Positions 23,823-35,984 of a stretch of DNA of 64,000 nt are shown in pieces (the first letter of the stretch is position 1; every line of letters begins with the position of its first letter). Position numbers and translations under genes: made by a program. Under the pieces are notes generated by a model, which was not told where the DNA came from, did not search any database, and was given only the letters and a program-made list of their open reading frames with translations. This stretch comes from Persicaria tinctoria (taxonomy: Eukaryota > Streptophyta > Magnoliopsida > Caryophyllales > Polygonaceae), in contig JBANSL010000012.1 of NCBI GenBank assembly GCA_037127255.1, forward strand, positions 40,229,115 through 40,293,114. The letters run 5' to 3'.

Positions 23823-24940
23823 CCGACATCTCTCGACTCTTCGTGGTACATTGACACTGGTGCCACCTCCCATATGACGAACTCCTCAGGTAACCTCTCT
23901 TCAATTTTCTTTAAAGGTCCTACACACTCTATTATCGTCGGCAATGGTGGTCACCTTGCTACTTCGGGGATTGGCCATGCCAAATTACATACCCCAACCC
24001 ATCCACTGCACCTTAACAATGTCCTCATTGCCCCAAAGATTGTCAAAAACTTTATCTCTGTCCGTCGGTTCACTACTGACAATAATGTTTCCCTTGCGTT
24101 TGATCCCTTTGGTTTCTTTGTGAATGATCTTACTACGGGGGTTACTCGCCTAAGATGTAACAACAATGGGGAGCTCTACCCTGTCACACCGCCTTCTCCA
24201 TCTCGTCAGCCGTGTCTGGTCGCCCTCTTGGCATCGTCGTCCAGCCTGTGGCATGCACGCCTTGGCCATCGCAATGCTGCCGTTTTAGATATCCTTTGTT
24301 ATCAGAGTCTTGTCAACTGTAATAAAGACCTACGCTCTAGTTTATGTTCTTCCTGTCAGTTAGACAAACATGCAAGACTGTCGTTTTTAACGGTCTTTGA
24401 ACTCCACCCTTGCACCTTTTGATATCATTCATAGTGAAATTTCGACCTCTCCTGTGCCTAGCAAGGATGGTCACAAATACTACCTCTTGTTTCTTGACGA
24501 TTACACTCATTTTTTATGGGCTTTTCCATTACAATTCAAGTCCCAAGTGTTTCCTATTTTTGTCAAGTTCCATGCATACATTAAAACACAGTTTCACACA
24601 TCCATCAAATGTTTTCAATGTGACAATGGTTGCGAATTTGATAACAAGGACTTTCACTCTTTCTTCACCACAAATGGCATCTCATATCGGCTTTCATGCC
24701 CCTATACATCTCAGCAAAATGGCAAGGCTGAACGAATCATTAGAACCATAACCAACATGATGCACTCTCTCTTCTTTCACTCATCTATTCCCCTTACCTA
24801 TTGGCCTCACGCCTTATCAACCACATGTTATCTCCTCAACATTCTCCCATTTACTACCCTCCACCATCGCTCGCCCACTCAGACCCTATATTGCACCTTG
24901 CCTAGGTATGATCACCTTCGTACCTTCGGGTGCTTATGCT
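23823..24940 (+). pseudogene. copia protease and integrase
   Basis: The frame starts with SSWYIDTGATSHMTNSSG (protease active site DTG), goes through LHLNNVLIAPKIVKNFISVR, and reaches the pre-integrase zinc motif LWHARLGHRN..C..C. After a frameshift near 24390 the integrase core follows: FDIIHSEISTSPVPSKDG, YYLLFLDDYTHFLWAFPL, CFQCDNGCEFDNKDF and CPYTSQQNGKAERIIRTITN, which together hold the D-D-E catalytic residues. It stops at HLRTFGCLCFPNQ and runs into a Pro/Thr/His-rich stretch, the expected linker before RT. Confidence 0.9.
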
Positions 24941-25290
24941 TCCCCAACCAGTCCTCCACCGGTGCTTCTGCTTCTCCCCCTACACCGCCCCCACCACCGC
25001 CTCCCCCTACCACTAGACCGCACACCCATAACATCTCCGGTGTGTTTAGACCGAGACAAATTGTGTCTATGTCCGCCTCCGACCACCCCAACACCACCCA
25101 CCCCCAGCCTCACACCCCCCACATCCCGCATCGCCAGATGCCGCGACCGCAACATGGTGCTGCGCTCGCCGCACAGTCCCCACCCGCCCCCACCGTACCC
25201 GTGGCTCCTCATACCTCCCCTCTAGCCTCCCTTTCCCCCATCCCCACCTCCCACAAAACAACCCTCCTCGACCCGAATTGGTAAGCGGTT

Positions 25291-26793
25291 ATGCTCGATG
25301 AATACAGGGCCCTTACAAGGAATGGTACCTGGGTTCTAGTTCCTTGCCCTCCCGAGGCGAACGTCATTCGCTGCATGTGGCTCTTCCGCTACAAGTTCCA
25401 CTCTGATGGGTCGTTGGAACGCTACAAAGCTCGTCTTGTGCTTAATGGTCGATCTCAGCAGGCAGGTATTGATTGTGATGAGACATTCAACCCCGTGGTC
25501 AAGCCTGCCACTATCCGAGTGGTGCTGAGCTTAGCGTTATCGCGACATTGGGCTATTCATCAGCTCGATGTCAAGAACGCTTTTCTGCATGGTCATCTGA
25601 ATGAGACAGTTTATATGTTTCAACCGCTAGGGTTCGTTGATGCTGATCGTCGTAAGCACGTGTGTCTCCTGAAGCGCTCTCTGTATGGTCTGAAACAAGC
25701 TCCGCGGGCATGGTTCCAGCGCTTTGCGTCTCATCTGCTCCGCTTGGTCTTCGTTGGCAGCCGCTCGGATAGGTCTCTGTTTATCTATTGCAGAGGCACA
25801 CACATGACCTTTCTGTTACTATATGTCGATGACATCATCCTCACTGCCTCTTCTGATGCTCTTCGGACGTCTATTATTGCCTAGTTGAGCGCCGAGTTCG
25901 CCATGTCAGATCTGGGTCCGTTGTCTTACTTCTTGGGAGTCTCTGTGCAGCGTCATGCGTCAGGGTTGTTTATCTCTCAAAGTAAGTATGCTTCCGAAAT
26001 TGTTGCTCGGGCCAAGATGAGCAACTGCAAGCCAATCGTCACCCCTGTGGATACCTCCAACAAGTTCAGTGCTCACTCTGGTCCTCTGGTTGATGATCCG
26101 ACGTTGTACCGGAGTCTCGCCGGTGCGTTGCAGTATCTTAGGTTTACTCGGCTAGACATCAGTTACGCCGTTCAGCAGATCTGCATGTTTTTGCATGCGC
26201 CTAGGGAGCCACACTTTTAGGCCTTAAAGCGGAACATCCGGTACATCAGCGGTACCCTTGAGTTGGGCACCACGATCTTCCCTTCCCCTCGGCATGGCCT
26301 AGTCGCTTACACTGATGCGGATTGGGGTGGTTGTCCTGACACACATCGCTCCACGTCTGGCTACTGTGTCTTACTCAACGACACTCTTGTGTCGTGGTCA
26401 GCGAAGCGTTAGTCTGTGGTGTCTCGCTCTAGCGCCGAGGCTGAGTATAGGGGCGTCGCCAACGTTGTTTTTGAGTGCTCCTGGCTGCGCAATCTCCTCC
26501 TCGAGCTCCGTTGCCCTCTCCAAAAGGCCACCCTGGTCTACATCCACAACGTCTCCGCCGTCTATCTGGCCAACAACCCAGTCCAGCATCCGCGAATGAA
26601 GCACATTGAGCTTGATCTACACTTCGTTCGGGACAAGGTTGCTCTTGGAGATGTTCGTGTTATGCATATCCCGTCCTCCTATCAGTACGCTGATATATTC
26701 ACAAAGGATTTACCTCGTCAGTTGTTCCTCGATTTTCGGTCCAGTCTCACTGTACGGGACCCTCCACATACAAATAATACACTTGCCCTTTAA
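25291..26793 (+). pseudogene. copia reverse transcriptase and RNase H with three amber stops
   Basis: One continuous frame. RT blocks: YRALTRNGTWVLVPCP, MWLFRYKFHSDGSLERYKAR, QLDVKNAFLHGHLNETVYM, LKRSLYGLKQAPRAWF and the catalytic LLLYVDDIILTASS, then DLGPLSYFLGVSV. RNase H: AYTDADWGGCPDTHRSTSGY, SRSSAEAEYRGVANVVFE, HPRMKHIELDLHFVRDKV and SYQYADIFTKDLP. TAG codons at 25882-25884, 26218-26220 and 26410-26412 each stand where copia elements usually have Gln or a neighbour of it, so the enzyme cannot be made full length. Confidence 0.93.
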
Positions 26794-29220
26794 CATAGTA
26801 TAATCAAAGATTCATATCCGACTTTGAACACACCAGCATTTTAGTATATATATTTGACTGTTGAAAATTTTCATCCTTTCATTGGTCTACCAAAGTTTCA
26901 TCATGAATTTTTAAGTAAGGAAACTTGTCAGTGAACTTTAACTACATTTCTACTTACTATCGAGGAAGAGATAAGATATATCGATATACAAATTGATTAA
27001 TACGAAGTGTAATATTTTTTTTACTTATCGAAAATTGATTAGTACATGGTGGAATATTTTATGAAATATATTATTAAATTTAGGTTTAATTTTAAGGTAT
27101 ATTTCTAAGGATATGGATTAGATATATCGATATCGATATACAATTTGACTGATTAAGCTATTTTAGTACATTAGCCTGAATATCCTAATCCCAAGTGAAA
27201 TGTTGATTACAGGGTTGGACTTATTCCGTACCTAAAAGTTAGATCAAACAACTTACCATTATCACAAAGTGATATCATCGATCTCCTAATCAAGGTCAAG
27301 AACATGAAAGAATATATTCTCATTCCATACTTGCGCAGTATGACTTTTTGGGTATGGATATATTAAAATTTTTATTTGACTCTTCAAACAAAAAAAGAAG
27401 TTTCTTTACTAACTTTGAATAGAGTTTTCAAAGACATTCTTTTGACTATATTAGCTTCAAAACATTCCAATTGTTTCCACTTAGTTTTAGCTGAAAAATT
27501 AAAGCTAGGGATCTTGGAACACAAAATAATGTAGCATAATCAATTGGAAGATATGATTCATGACTGAATCAACTCGATCTTTCCTCTCTTTTAAGTGATT
27601 AGTATCAAATATTGTTGTCACATTCATCGATCCTGTCAACTCGCAAAGATAATTGAGGCCCAATTGTTTAGCCCGAGTTCTCGAGACCTATGCAAAAAGA
27701 GTCCTATATATATTTACAAAAAAATAATGCTCAGATAATTGAGGCCCAATTTGATTCTTTCGAAAACCAAATATACAAATGTACATATATGTTAATTATA
27801 CAAAGTCTGCACAAAAACTACATAATTTACATAAAGCTCCAAATTTACCTTTTCAAAATAGAGCCCTGTGGAGTACCATCCCCAGCTGAAGTTGCCTTCT
27901 TCAAAGGCATAAAGGATTTTCATGATGTACACTAGCTCCTTTAATTGGCAAAGCGTTTGTGGACGATCATCAGCCTGTCAAACTAGTTGTTACTGATCAA
28001 TGGCAGGTTTTGAAACTTCTTTAATGAGGCTCTTAACAAAAATTGGTGTAGTTAGAAATTAGAAAACCATCTTATACAAAAGATTATTTTAGCAGAATAA
28101 ACCATATCATGTCAGCTTACAAAACTTCTAAGCAGGCATAATTCAAAACTATAGGACGACCTATATATATGACCTGAAACACAACATGGAATAGTAAAAG
28201 ATTGGGAACTGAAATGGGACAAGAGTAGAATATGAAATAAGAAACTGCTAGAAAAATGCCAGAAATAAGAAACTTACAAACATGAAATTAAGTAAAAGAT
28301 CGATCATATACAACAACTTAAATGAGACAAGAGTAGAATCTAAACATGCAAATTGATTTTTACATTACTGACAAATTACCACTACTGAGATTAGTCTATC
28401 TCTTGCCTTCCTATATCTTTAATAACACATCCTCAACTTAGCAGTTCTGAACAACAACAAAAAACATCTTACCCCGAATCAGATTTGAGAAAGCTAAAAC
28501 GGTTGGGATTTGAACTGCAAAGATGGACATATATTCATTGATGTCGAAAGGAAAAGTTCATAAAATGAGCTATTTCTGCATGTAGTGGCCATTAATTAAG
28601 TTGATAGTGTCAATACTTGTTTGAAGATTATAGAATATAAATGAAATAAATCAAATTTTATTTGCAAAATGTATATCATTATCGCTTTTCTAAGTCTACA
28701 GAATGAGAAAAAGAAATAGACAGAGCATATCCTAAGAGATATAGTTACCCTACCTATGCTAAAATTAGATAATTAAACGAGGGGAACAAAAATGAATTTT
28801 GTATGGAAAATGAGATGATGGTAAATATATAGGTAATAGTTAAAATATTAATTAATGAATCTTAACTTAAATATCAACTAAATTTGTTAGTTTAACCATT
28901 ATATTATGTATACGATAGAATGTTGCGTACATCCAGACCCTTCCTAGATCGATCAGTTGTTGCAAAACCCAGCTAGAACCAGTGAAGATAATCTGTTTAA
29001 AATTTCCCTATCCCCTCCCTATAACTACTCACGATCATTCTATATTGAGGAAATGGTACTAAATACCACAATTCCAAAAAACTTTGCAAAAATGCCAGCA
29101 TTTTGGAAAATTTTGCAAGAATGCCAATTTTGGCGCAAATTTGCAAAAATGCCACGGTAAACCCACAACATAAACCGGCTATCCTATGTAAAGTTGGCCA
29201 AAAAAAATAAATTAAATTAG
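26794..29220. other. AT-rich intergenic region, no gene recognised
   Basis: No long coding frame with known motifs was found. A short SINE-tail-like phrase tgcgtacatccagacccttc occurs at about 28924. At 29085-29155 a small direct repeat (ttgcaaaaatgcca-like, three copies) precedes the accessory block. Confidence 0.55.
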
Positions 29221-30110
29221 AGGCATCATTGCCTAGTGAAGAGAGAGAGGGCGGGAAGGAGAAATAGGGGCAGGGTTAGTAAATGCCCATCCAATCACAT
29301 ATCTCTCTCCCGTTTGAAAACACACCGATAGCAAAGAGAGAGAGATGCTTCTTCATCTTCATCGGCAGTTGCAGCGACGCATAGAAAAGGAGAGAGAGAA
29401 GAGGGCGGTTTCTTCTTTGGCAGTTGCAGAGACGCTGGTTTGAGAGAGGAACAACACAGGAGAGAGAGCGGACAGGTCCACCGTCGCCGGAAAGTACACC
29501 AGACATGACATAAATCAGGTACGCCCTTTTACTCTTCTCCCTTTGGTGGTAGTGTGCGTGGGTGTGGGTCGGGGAAGCAGTGAGTGAAGGGGTTAGGGGA
29601 ATGGCGGCCTGAATGATGGGTCGGGGTGGTGGTTTTCTTGTTTGGATAATGGTGGGTGGTGGTGGCATGGGTGGTTTTCGGGTATGGAAAGGGGAAATCG
29701 GTGGTTAGGGTTTCCAATTGGGTGATAGTGGTTTTCGGAATGGGTTAGGCCAACGGTCGGGGAACTATGGATAGGGGAAATTGGTGGTTTAAGGTTTGAA
29801 TTGGGTGACAAGGGTTTGACATTGGGTGACAGGGGTTTCCAATTTGGAGAGAAGGATTTCTAAATTTGTTGTGGTAGGCGGAATAGGGGAATTGACGAGG
29901 TGTGGAAATTGGGATATGTGGATGTCGTAGGTGTCCTATTGAAGGAGGTTTGAGGTATTGATTATAGGCTTCCGATTCATAATGGGTGACATGGGTTTCA
30001 CCCTGAGTGACAAGGGTAGAGTGACATGAGTTAGTCTGTTAGGTGACAGAGGGAGACGAATATAATTTGTAAACTGACTTTGTTCGTGTGATGGAAATTG
30101 CAGGAGAGAA
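29221..30110 (+). promoter_or_regulatory. 5' region of ULP-like gene A
   Basis: Purine-rich gagagaga stretches at 29240-29470 resemble plant leader sequence. Further down are repeats of ttgggtgacaagggttt-type phrases (29800-29835 and 29985-30055). A similar purine-rich leader precedes gene B. The transcription start cannot be fixed. Confidence 0.4.
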
Positions 30111-33100
30111 ATGGTGAGGACGAAGAATGTGAGCTCGAAGAACAAAGAGCCTGAATACGTAGTCCCCGAAGCTAGGCACTTCCGGGCCCGGGTGAACCAG
30201 GGCTCAAGACTGTCAATGCTGAACAACATCGATGATTATGTTGACGCTAGCGACTGGCAGAAACTGCTTGACTCCCAGCTTGGTGGGGTTGTGCAGCTGG
30301 CGCACAGCGTGAAATTTTCTTCACAAATGGTGCATTATGCACTCCAGCGACAGCTTGCGAGCGATAAGGAGTGGGAGATGTGGTACCGGATTAAGGGGAA
30401 GCTCCGGAGGTTCTCCCTCAAGGAGTTTGCCTTAGTAACCGGGCTGCGGTGCAGTCAACCAACAGCTAGTGACATGGAGGACGATGAGAAAGCTATCAAG
30501 GAGTTTTTTGGAAACGAGAAGATGACGGTCGATGACCTGGAGACCGAGCTGAAGAACTCAATGTTGGTGGTGCGGAGCCCGCGAAGACGATTCAAGCTAG
30601 TGCTTCTGTACATTGTGGAAGGCGTTTTGTTAGAGGAGGAACAGAGGAAGGGGCTGCGGAGCTGGATCGTCCGGTTGGTGGAGAATGTCGATCGGTTTTT
30701 GGCATTCCCATGGGGGAGGGTCATCTATGCTGCAACACACGTGTCGCTGAATGACGTCGTAAAGCGCCGGGAGGCTGAGATAAAGGCAGAAGATCGAAAG
30801 AAGCGCAATGGTTGTGACCTGATGGGTTATCCGCTATCCTTTCAGGTAACCTTCTCGACCACACCCATGATCATTTTGTAATTCATATGCTGAAAATGTA
30901 TTAATTTGAGTGGGGATGCGGTGCAGATTTGGTTGTTGGAATCCATGCCGAAATGGGGGGTCCGGTTTGCGACGAAGGTGTCGACGACGGCATTCCCTCG
31001 TTGCATGAGATGGACCCTCAAGGACGAGAACCTCGCTTATAAGGATATAGCCAGCCGCACCGAAGCTGAGGGAGAGGAGGCCATAGAGATTGATGATAAC
31101 CCAATACTCATACCAGAGGAGGCTGAGCTGGAGCTGATGGATGGCTGTGTCTACGATGATGAGAAGTTCGACCCCCTCTTCGACGACCTAGTTGCACCCT
31201 TCCTGACACATTTCGAAGCCCCTGGTGGGAGGTCCCCAAAGACGGGAAGAGGAGGCAATGAGAAGGATGGCTGGGTGGGGGACGTGGCCAAGACTTTGGA
31301 ACAAGTTATGGATAAGCTTCAGACAATGTCAACAGGGATGGAGAAGATGGATGAAAAGGTACGCAATTACTTCCCAATTATTCGTTTTGTGGAGACTCTG
31401 GATAACTGTGGTGACTAGGGTACATGGACTCCTGACACATGAAATTAGACAAGTGACACGTAGTGTAGATAATGAACGAATGTGGTATGAAATTGAGGGG
31501 GGCCTAGTCTAATATGTGTTTGTTTAGAACTGAATTAGGTGACCTTAGTCTTATATGAAGTGTGAATTAGGAATTGTTGGGTGTTCATTACTCATGGTGA
31601 TATGAAGTGTGAATTGTGTTGAATTTTGTTACCTTATGGTGATATGAACTAATAATTTTATCACCTGCAGCTGAAATTATTGGAGGTGGCCGTGACTGAG
31701 CTGCGAGATGGTCAATGTAAGGGGACGACCTGGCAAGAAGCAACCGATAAAGAACAAGCTGGAGATGAAAACGGGATGAGTTTGTAAGTTTGTTTTTGCG
31801 TGACATGCGTTTCGATGTTTAGTCCTGCTTGAAATCGGGGATTCAATATCAAATGTTAATATGTATTTTACAGGTCGAACTTGATGACTTGATAAAGTCA
31901 ATTGCGGCTGAAGGCGGTGAGGGTGGACAAGGTGGTAAGGTAAGTTGTTGGTAAATATCACAAGATTTGTTATGTTAAGCGACACTGGAAGAATGTGACA
32001 GGAAGATTGTAGCTGTGTGACATGATTTGTTATGTTAAGTGACACTGGAAAGTTTGAGGCATAATTGAATGTTGATTTCATTTGCAGTTAGGAGGTGCTG
32101 TTGAGAAGGGAAGTGAAGTGGATGATTGCGGGGATAAGCACACAGAAGTTGAAACTGTGAAGGCAAGGGATGAGATATCATGAGAGAGCAAGCTAGCTGG
32201 TGATGATGTTGGGGACAAGCACGATAAAGCTGAATCTGTCAAGGCAGGGGATGAGGGGGGGGGGGGGTGGAGGAAAGACCAAGGAGGTCAGGTTTATTTA
32301 TGAAAAAAAAGTGATTATATATGTGACATGAAAGTTTATGGCAAGTGACATGAAATTTTTTCAGACCAAGGCAGGGGACAAGCAATCTGATGTCGGGGAC
32401 AAGGTAGCTGAAGGTGAATCTGTCAAGGCAGGGGATGGGACGGCAAGAGAGAGCAAGGATGTAAGTTTTTTCTATCAGTTATTGGTGACAGGGACATTGT
32501 AGTTGAACGACATGAGTATATCTGTTATGTGACAAGGGATAGTGTCAATCTTAGCTGAAGTTTGATATGTTTGCAGTTGGGAGAGGTTGGTTTAAAGGGG
32601 TCTGGTCCTGAGGAAGGGGGAAAGAAAATTGAAGGTGATGAGAGGGTGAAGCCCCGGGTAGCGCAGGTGTATGCATCTAAGGGGGCGAAGAAGATGAGGA
32701 AGGGTGTTGGAGAGGAGATGGCTCCCCCGGCCAAGAAACCGCGAGCCCAGAAGGTAGCCATTATTCCCGCTGATGCTGTTCAGCTAGGAATGGTGTCAGC
32801 GACGGACAACGACGCCATGACAAGTTGGGTGGCAAGGTACATAGCTTATGTGTCTTACTCTCGAATAGACGACGAAGGTAGATAGTTGAACGTCCACAAT
32901 ACCTGACAGAAACTTACCGTGCAGTGGGGACGCAGAGGTGCGCACGTCACCTTGCAGTGTGGATGTGACGAAGAAGTTACTCAACCGCCTGAAGAAACCC
33001 CAAGATTGGTTTGGAACAGTGGTATGAACACTTGTCACCTTTTAAATTTCCCGTGTCAGGATTTTGGATTGTAATTGCGGTTCACTTCATACAGGAGATG

Positions 33101-35984
33101 GAGGAGTGCTGCTACCTTCTCCGCAAAGCGGTCGCAGATAGAGCGGGTGACATTAGCAGTGGAGCCATCGTAGTCGATACGTGCTTGGTGAGAATTTATC
33201 TACCTCGGGAATGGAAGGAGTACAGCGCCAGCCCCGAAGCGTACGAGCCTAGTGATGCATTGATGGCATACTTAGATGGCGGGTCGCCGAAGCCGTTGGG
33301 CCGACCGTGGTCAGGTACGGACCTCATCCTCCTCCCCTTCAACGTCAGGAACAAACATTGGGCTGCCTTTGCAATCGATCTTAAGGAGTGGGAGGTCAGG
33401 GTGTATGACTGCGACGTCCTGTTGTGAGCTGAATCTGCCATGTTTTACAGTAACTTTTATATCGATTTCTGCATGCATTTCATTCATTTGGGTTAAGATA
33501 GTACAAAATCTATGTAGTTTATGTTTATTTGCCAAATTATGGAATCTACACCAGTTTCTGTTTAATTCGCAGAAATCGAGGCATTTTACAGCAATTCTAC
33601 AGAAGGTCGGAAAAGCTCGGAAAACCACTACAGAAGTCCAAGGTCAAAGCAGCGGAACCAGTCTGAGAGTCAAGGCTACTCGATCTCGAGTAGGCCTTAC
33701 TCGACATAGACGAGCCTGTCCGAGCAACCTTGGTCGAGCAGAGCCTAATCGAGCAAGCCAGACCAACCCGGCTCCGGGCCTTACTCGATCTCGAGGACCA
33801 CTAGTCGAGATCGACGAAGCCTCAGCGCCACGCCCGGGGTTGACGAGAAGAAGAGCTGGTCGACATGCCGAGGACGAAGCCGGGGACGACCAGGAGCACT
33901 CGCTGCCAGCGACTCGACCCGCTGCAGCGGACCGCTCGCTGCCGCGGAAAAACTCGCTGCCAGCGGGAGAGGCAACTCGCGAAAGCGGAAAGAAAGAGCC
34001 CTACTCGATCTCGACTACGCCTTGTCGAGATCGACGACGCCCAGGAGCCTTGTCCGAGCCTTGCCGAGTAGAGCAACCCGAGGAAGCCTAGTCGACAGAG
34101 CCATCCTACTCGACATCGACTAGGGTTTGTCGAGGTCGATGAGAGACCAGTGAGCCAAGTCCGAGCACAGCGAGTAGATCTAGCCGAGGAAGTCCAGTCG
34201 ACGAACCACCCTACTCGAGGTCGACGAGCCGTGGTCGAGGTCGAGTAGAGCCGTTTCCAGAAACTTCTCGACGAAGACATATCCGACTAGACTTGAGATT
34301 CCTTGGGCGCGAAGGAGTCGATTTGGCCGAGATTCTATCCTAATCCATCAAGTTCTCTCCAAGGAGACAAGATCTATCAACATCATGAAGACTTACCCTA
34401 TTTAGTTTTATCTTTTCCTTTTAGATTTATTTCCATAAAACAATTTATTTATCCTTTCAAGTTTTAGATATAATTTTAGATAGAGATAGATATCTTCTTT
34501 CCTAGAATAGCTAGGGAATGAAGCCTATAAATAAGGCCCTAGGGGGCTCAGTTTTAGGAATTCCATATCACAATTCAATTTCAGTAGAGTAGTTTAGGAG
34601 TTCTAAGGTTTTTAGGGTTTTGGCTTTTTGCGAAAGTTGATTGCCAGGATTGTAAAAGGCTTTGAATTTAGTTTTAATGCAAGTTTCTTTCAATTCAATG
34701 TCTGTTATTGCAATGAGGCGTGAGTAGTCCACCAACTTCTGGGGCTGGGGCGAGCCCGACGGTGGCCATGTGAGGCGATGCGATAAAGGTCAGATCTTTT
34801 TGTGCGATTCATCTTCTATCCCTATGAGCATGATTCTTTTGCGAGAGTTGAAGGTGATCCTTGTTTGTGTTATTGAAGCGAAAGTGATCTTAATGCAACT
34901 TGGATTAATTATGTGAAAAAGGGTTAGTAACAATTAGGGTTTATGCGAAAGCCTCTATATGCCTATTTGTTAATGACGAAAGTTATTTGATGGAAAGCAT
35001 GATCCTTTATGCCTTTATGTGTTACTTTGCATGGTTATCGTTGTGGTGTTGAAACCCTGGCTTTGGAAGTCTTTTAATATATTGAAGTTTATTTCTGTCG
35101 AATTTCTGAGTTCTGTCGAAAATCTGCAATTTTATATTTCTGTTTATTGTCGATCTAGAGTAGTGCTTTGTCGATCTCGAGGAAGCTGTGGTCGAGATCG
35201 AGTAGGACTTGGTCTAGGTCGAGTTGGTTTTCTTCTGTTTTCGTCGATTTTCACTTTCTGTTGTTCACTGTCTTGTCGATCTCGAGTTGACTCTTGTCGA
35301 GATCGAGTACGCCTTTGCTTTGCTTTTCGTTTTTGCTTTGTCTTTGCTTTATTTCTTTTCTTTTGTTTTAGTTGCCCTTGCTGGGTTTATTTGTTTCTGT
35401 CCTTTCTGCTGCTTCTGTGAGAATTTACAGCTACCTAAGAACTGCTGACGTGCTTCCTCGTGGATTCGATCCTGACTATTCTCTTACTACAACGGGAGGA
35501 AGTCTTGTATTTATTTGCTGAGACAGGGAAGTCAGTCTGAACTTTATTTCATATTTATTTCATACTTGACCATCCTCCTGCAACAACACGTCCACATCGT
35601 GACGGAACGCCAGCTCCAGCCCCTCTTAATGCCTGTGACAAGCCTGATCCCTGTCATCATGCGTGCACACCCCGATTTGAAGGTCAAGTATGCGGATAAG
35701 GTCCCCACGCCGTTTGCCATTCGTCTGGACAAGAGCCTTCCACAGAACAAGAAAAGGTAAGTTGGATGACATGGTTCAATTTCGTTTGATTGGATGTGGA
35801 ATCGGTGTCCGCGTTCTGACCGATTCTTCCCCATTGTAGCGGTGATTGTGGCCCATACACCATTAGATTCATGCACCTCCTGCTGGAGACCGCCCCGAAC
35901 TTCGATCGATTGGACGACACGTACATTGAGGCATACCGCCAGATGCTAGCTTTTGGGGTATTCCATGATCGACTCGGATGCTAG
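30111..35984 (+). pseudogene. ULP-like gene A: DUF1985 plus Ulp1-type Cys protease, split by an LTR
   Basis: Exon 1 (30111-30845) encodes a DUF1985 domain: MVRTKNVSSKNKEPEY start, RHFRARVNQGSRLSML, LRRFSLKEFALVTGLRC, RRRFKLVLLYIVEGVLL and NVDRFLAFPWGRVIY. Exon 2 is 30927-31358. Middle exons (31671-32880) are acidic and Lys-rich with an NLS-like KKMRKG..AKKPRAQK. The Ulp1/C48 peptidase follows: CYLLRKAVADRAGD, VRNKHWAAFAIDL (His), VYDCD (Asp), PQNK (oxyanion Gln) and SGDCGPYTIRFM at 35840 (Cys). A solo LTR (33420-35588) sits just after the Asp codon. The family cleaves SUMO-like substrates, and copies with DUF1985 are typically carried by Mutator-like elements. Frame problems also occur near 31783 and 32180. 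Confidence 0.85.
33420..35588. mobile_element. solo LTR, 2169 bp, inserted in gene A
   Basis: The block begins TGTTGTGAGC and ends GCAACAACA, with TG..CA ends and a short inverted TGTTGT/ACAACA. It is flanked by the 5-bp duplication CGTCC (33415-33419 and 35589-35593). Removing it restores the conserved protease sequence on both sides, which proves the insertion. A TATA-like ctataaataagg near 34525 suggests an LTR promoter. No internal coding region or primer site was seen, so a solo LTR of a gypsy (possibly Athila/Tat-like) element is the best reading. The strand is not certain. Confidence 0.85.

Larger units (their letters stand above)
23629..26793 (+). mobile_element. second Ty1/copia relic: protease, integrase, RT, RNase H
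   Basis: A copia pol in the standard order PR-IN-RT-RH with no LTRs recognised. It is GC-richer than its surroundings and differs clearly in sequence from the copia at 7705-10612, so it is another family. A TAG at 23820-23822, a shift near 24390, an internal deletion near 24940 and three more TAG codons in RT and RNase H show it is dead. Confidence 0.92.

Noticed and set aside
24908..25261. Gly/Arg/Val-rich frames on the minus strand and Pro-rich frames on the plus strand
   Set aside because: They are shadows of the C-rich linker between copia integrase and reverse transcriptase.
33276..34091. 271-codon Arg/Ser-rich frame
   Set aside because: It starts inside gene A and runs out of frame into the solo LTR hairpin array. 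The composition reflects the TCGA repeats.
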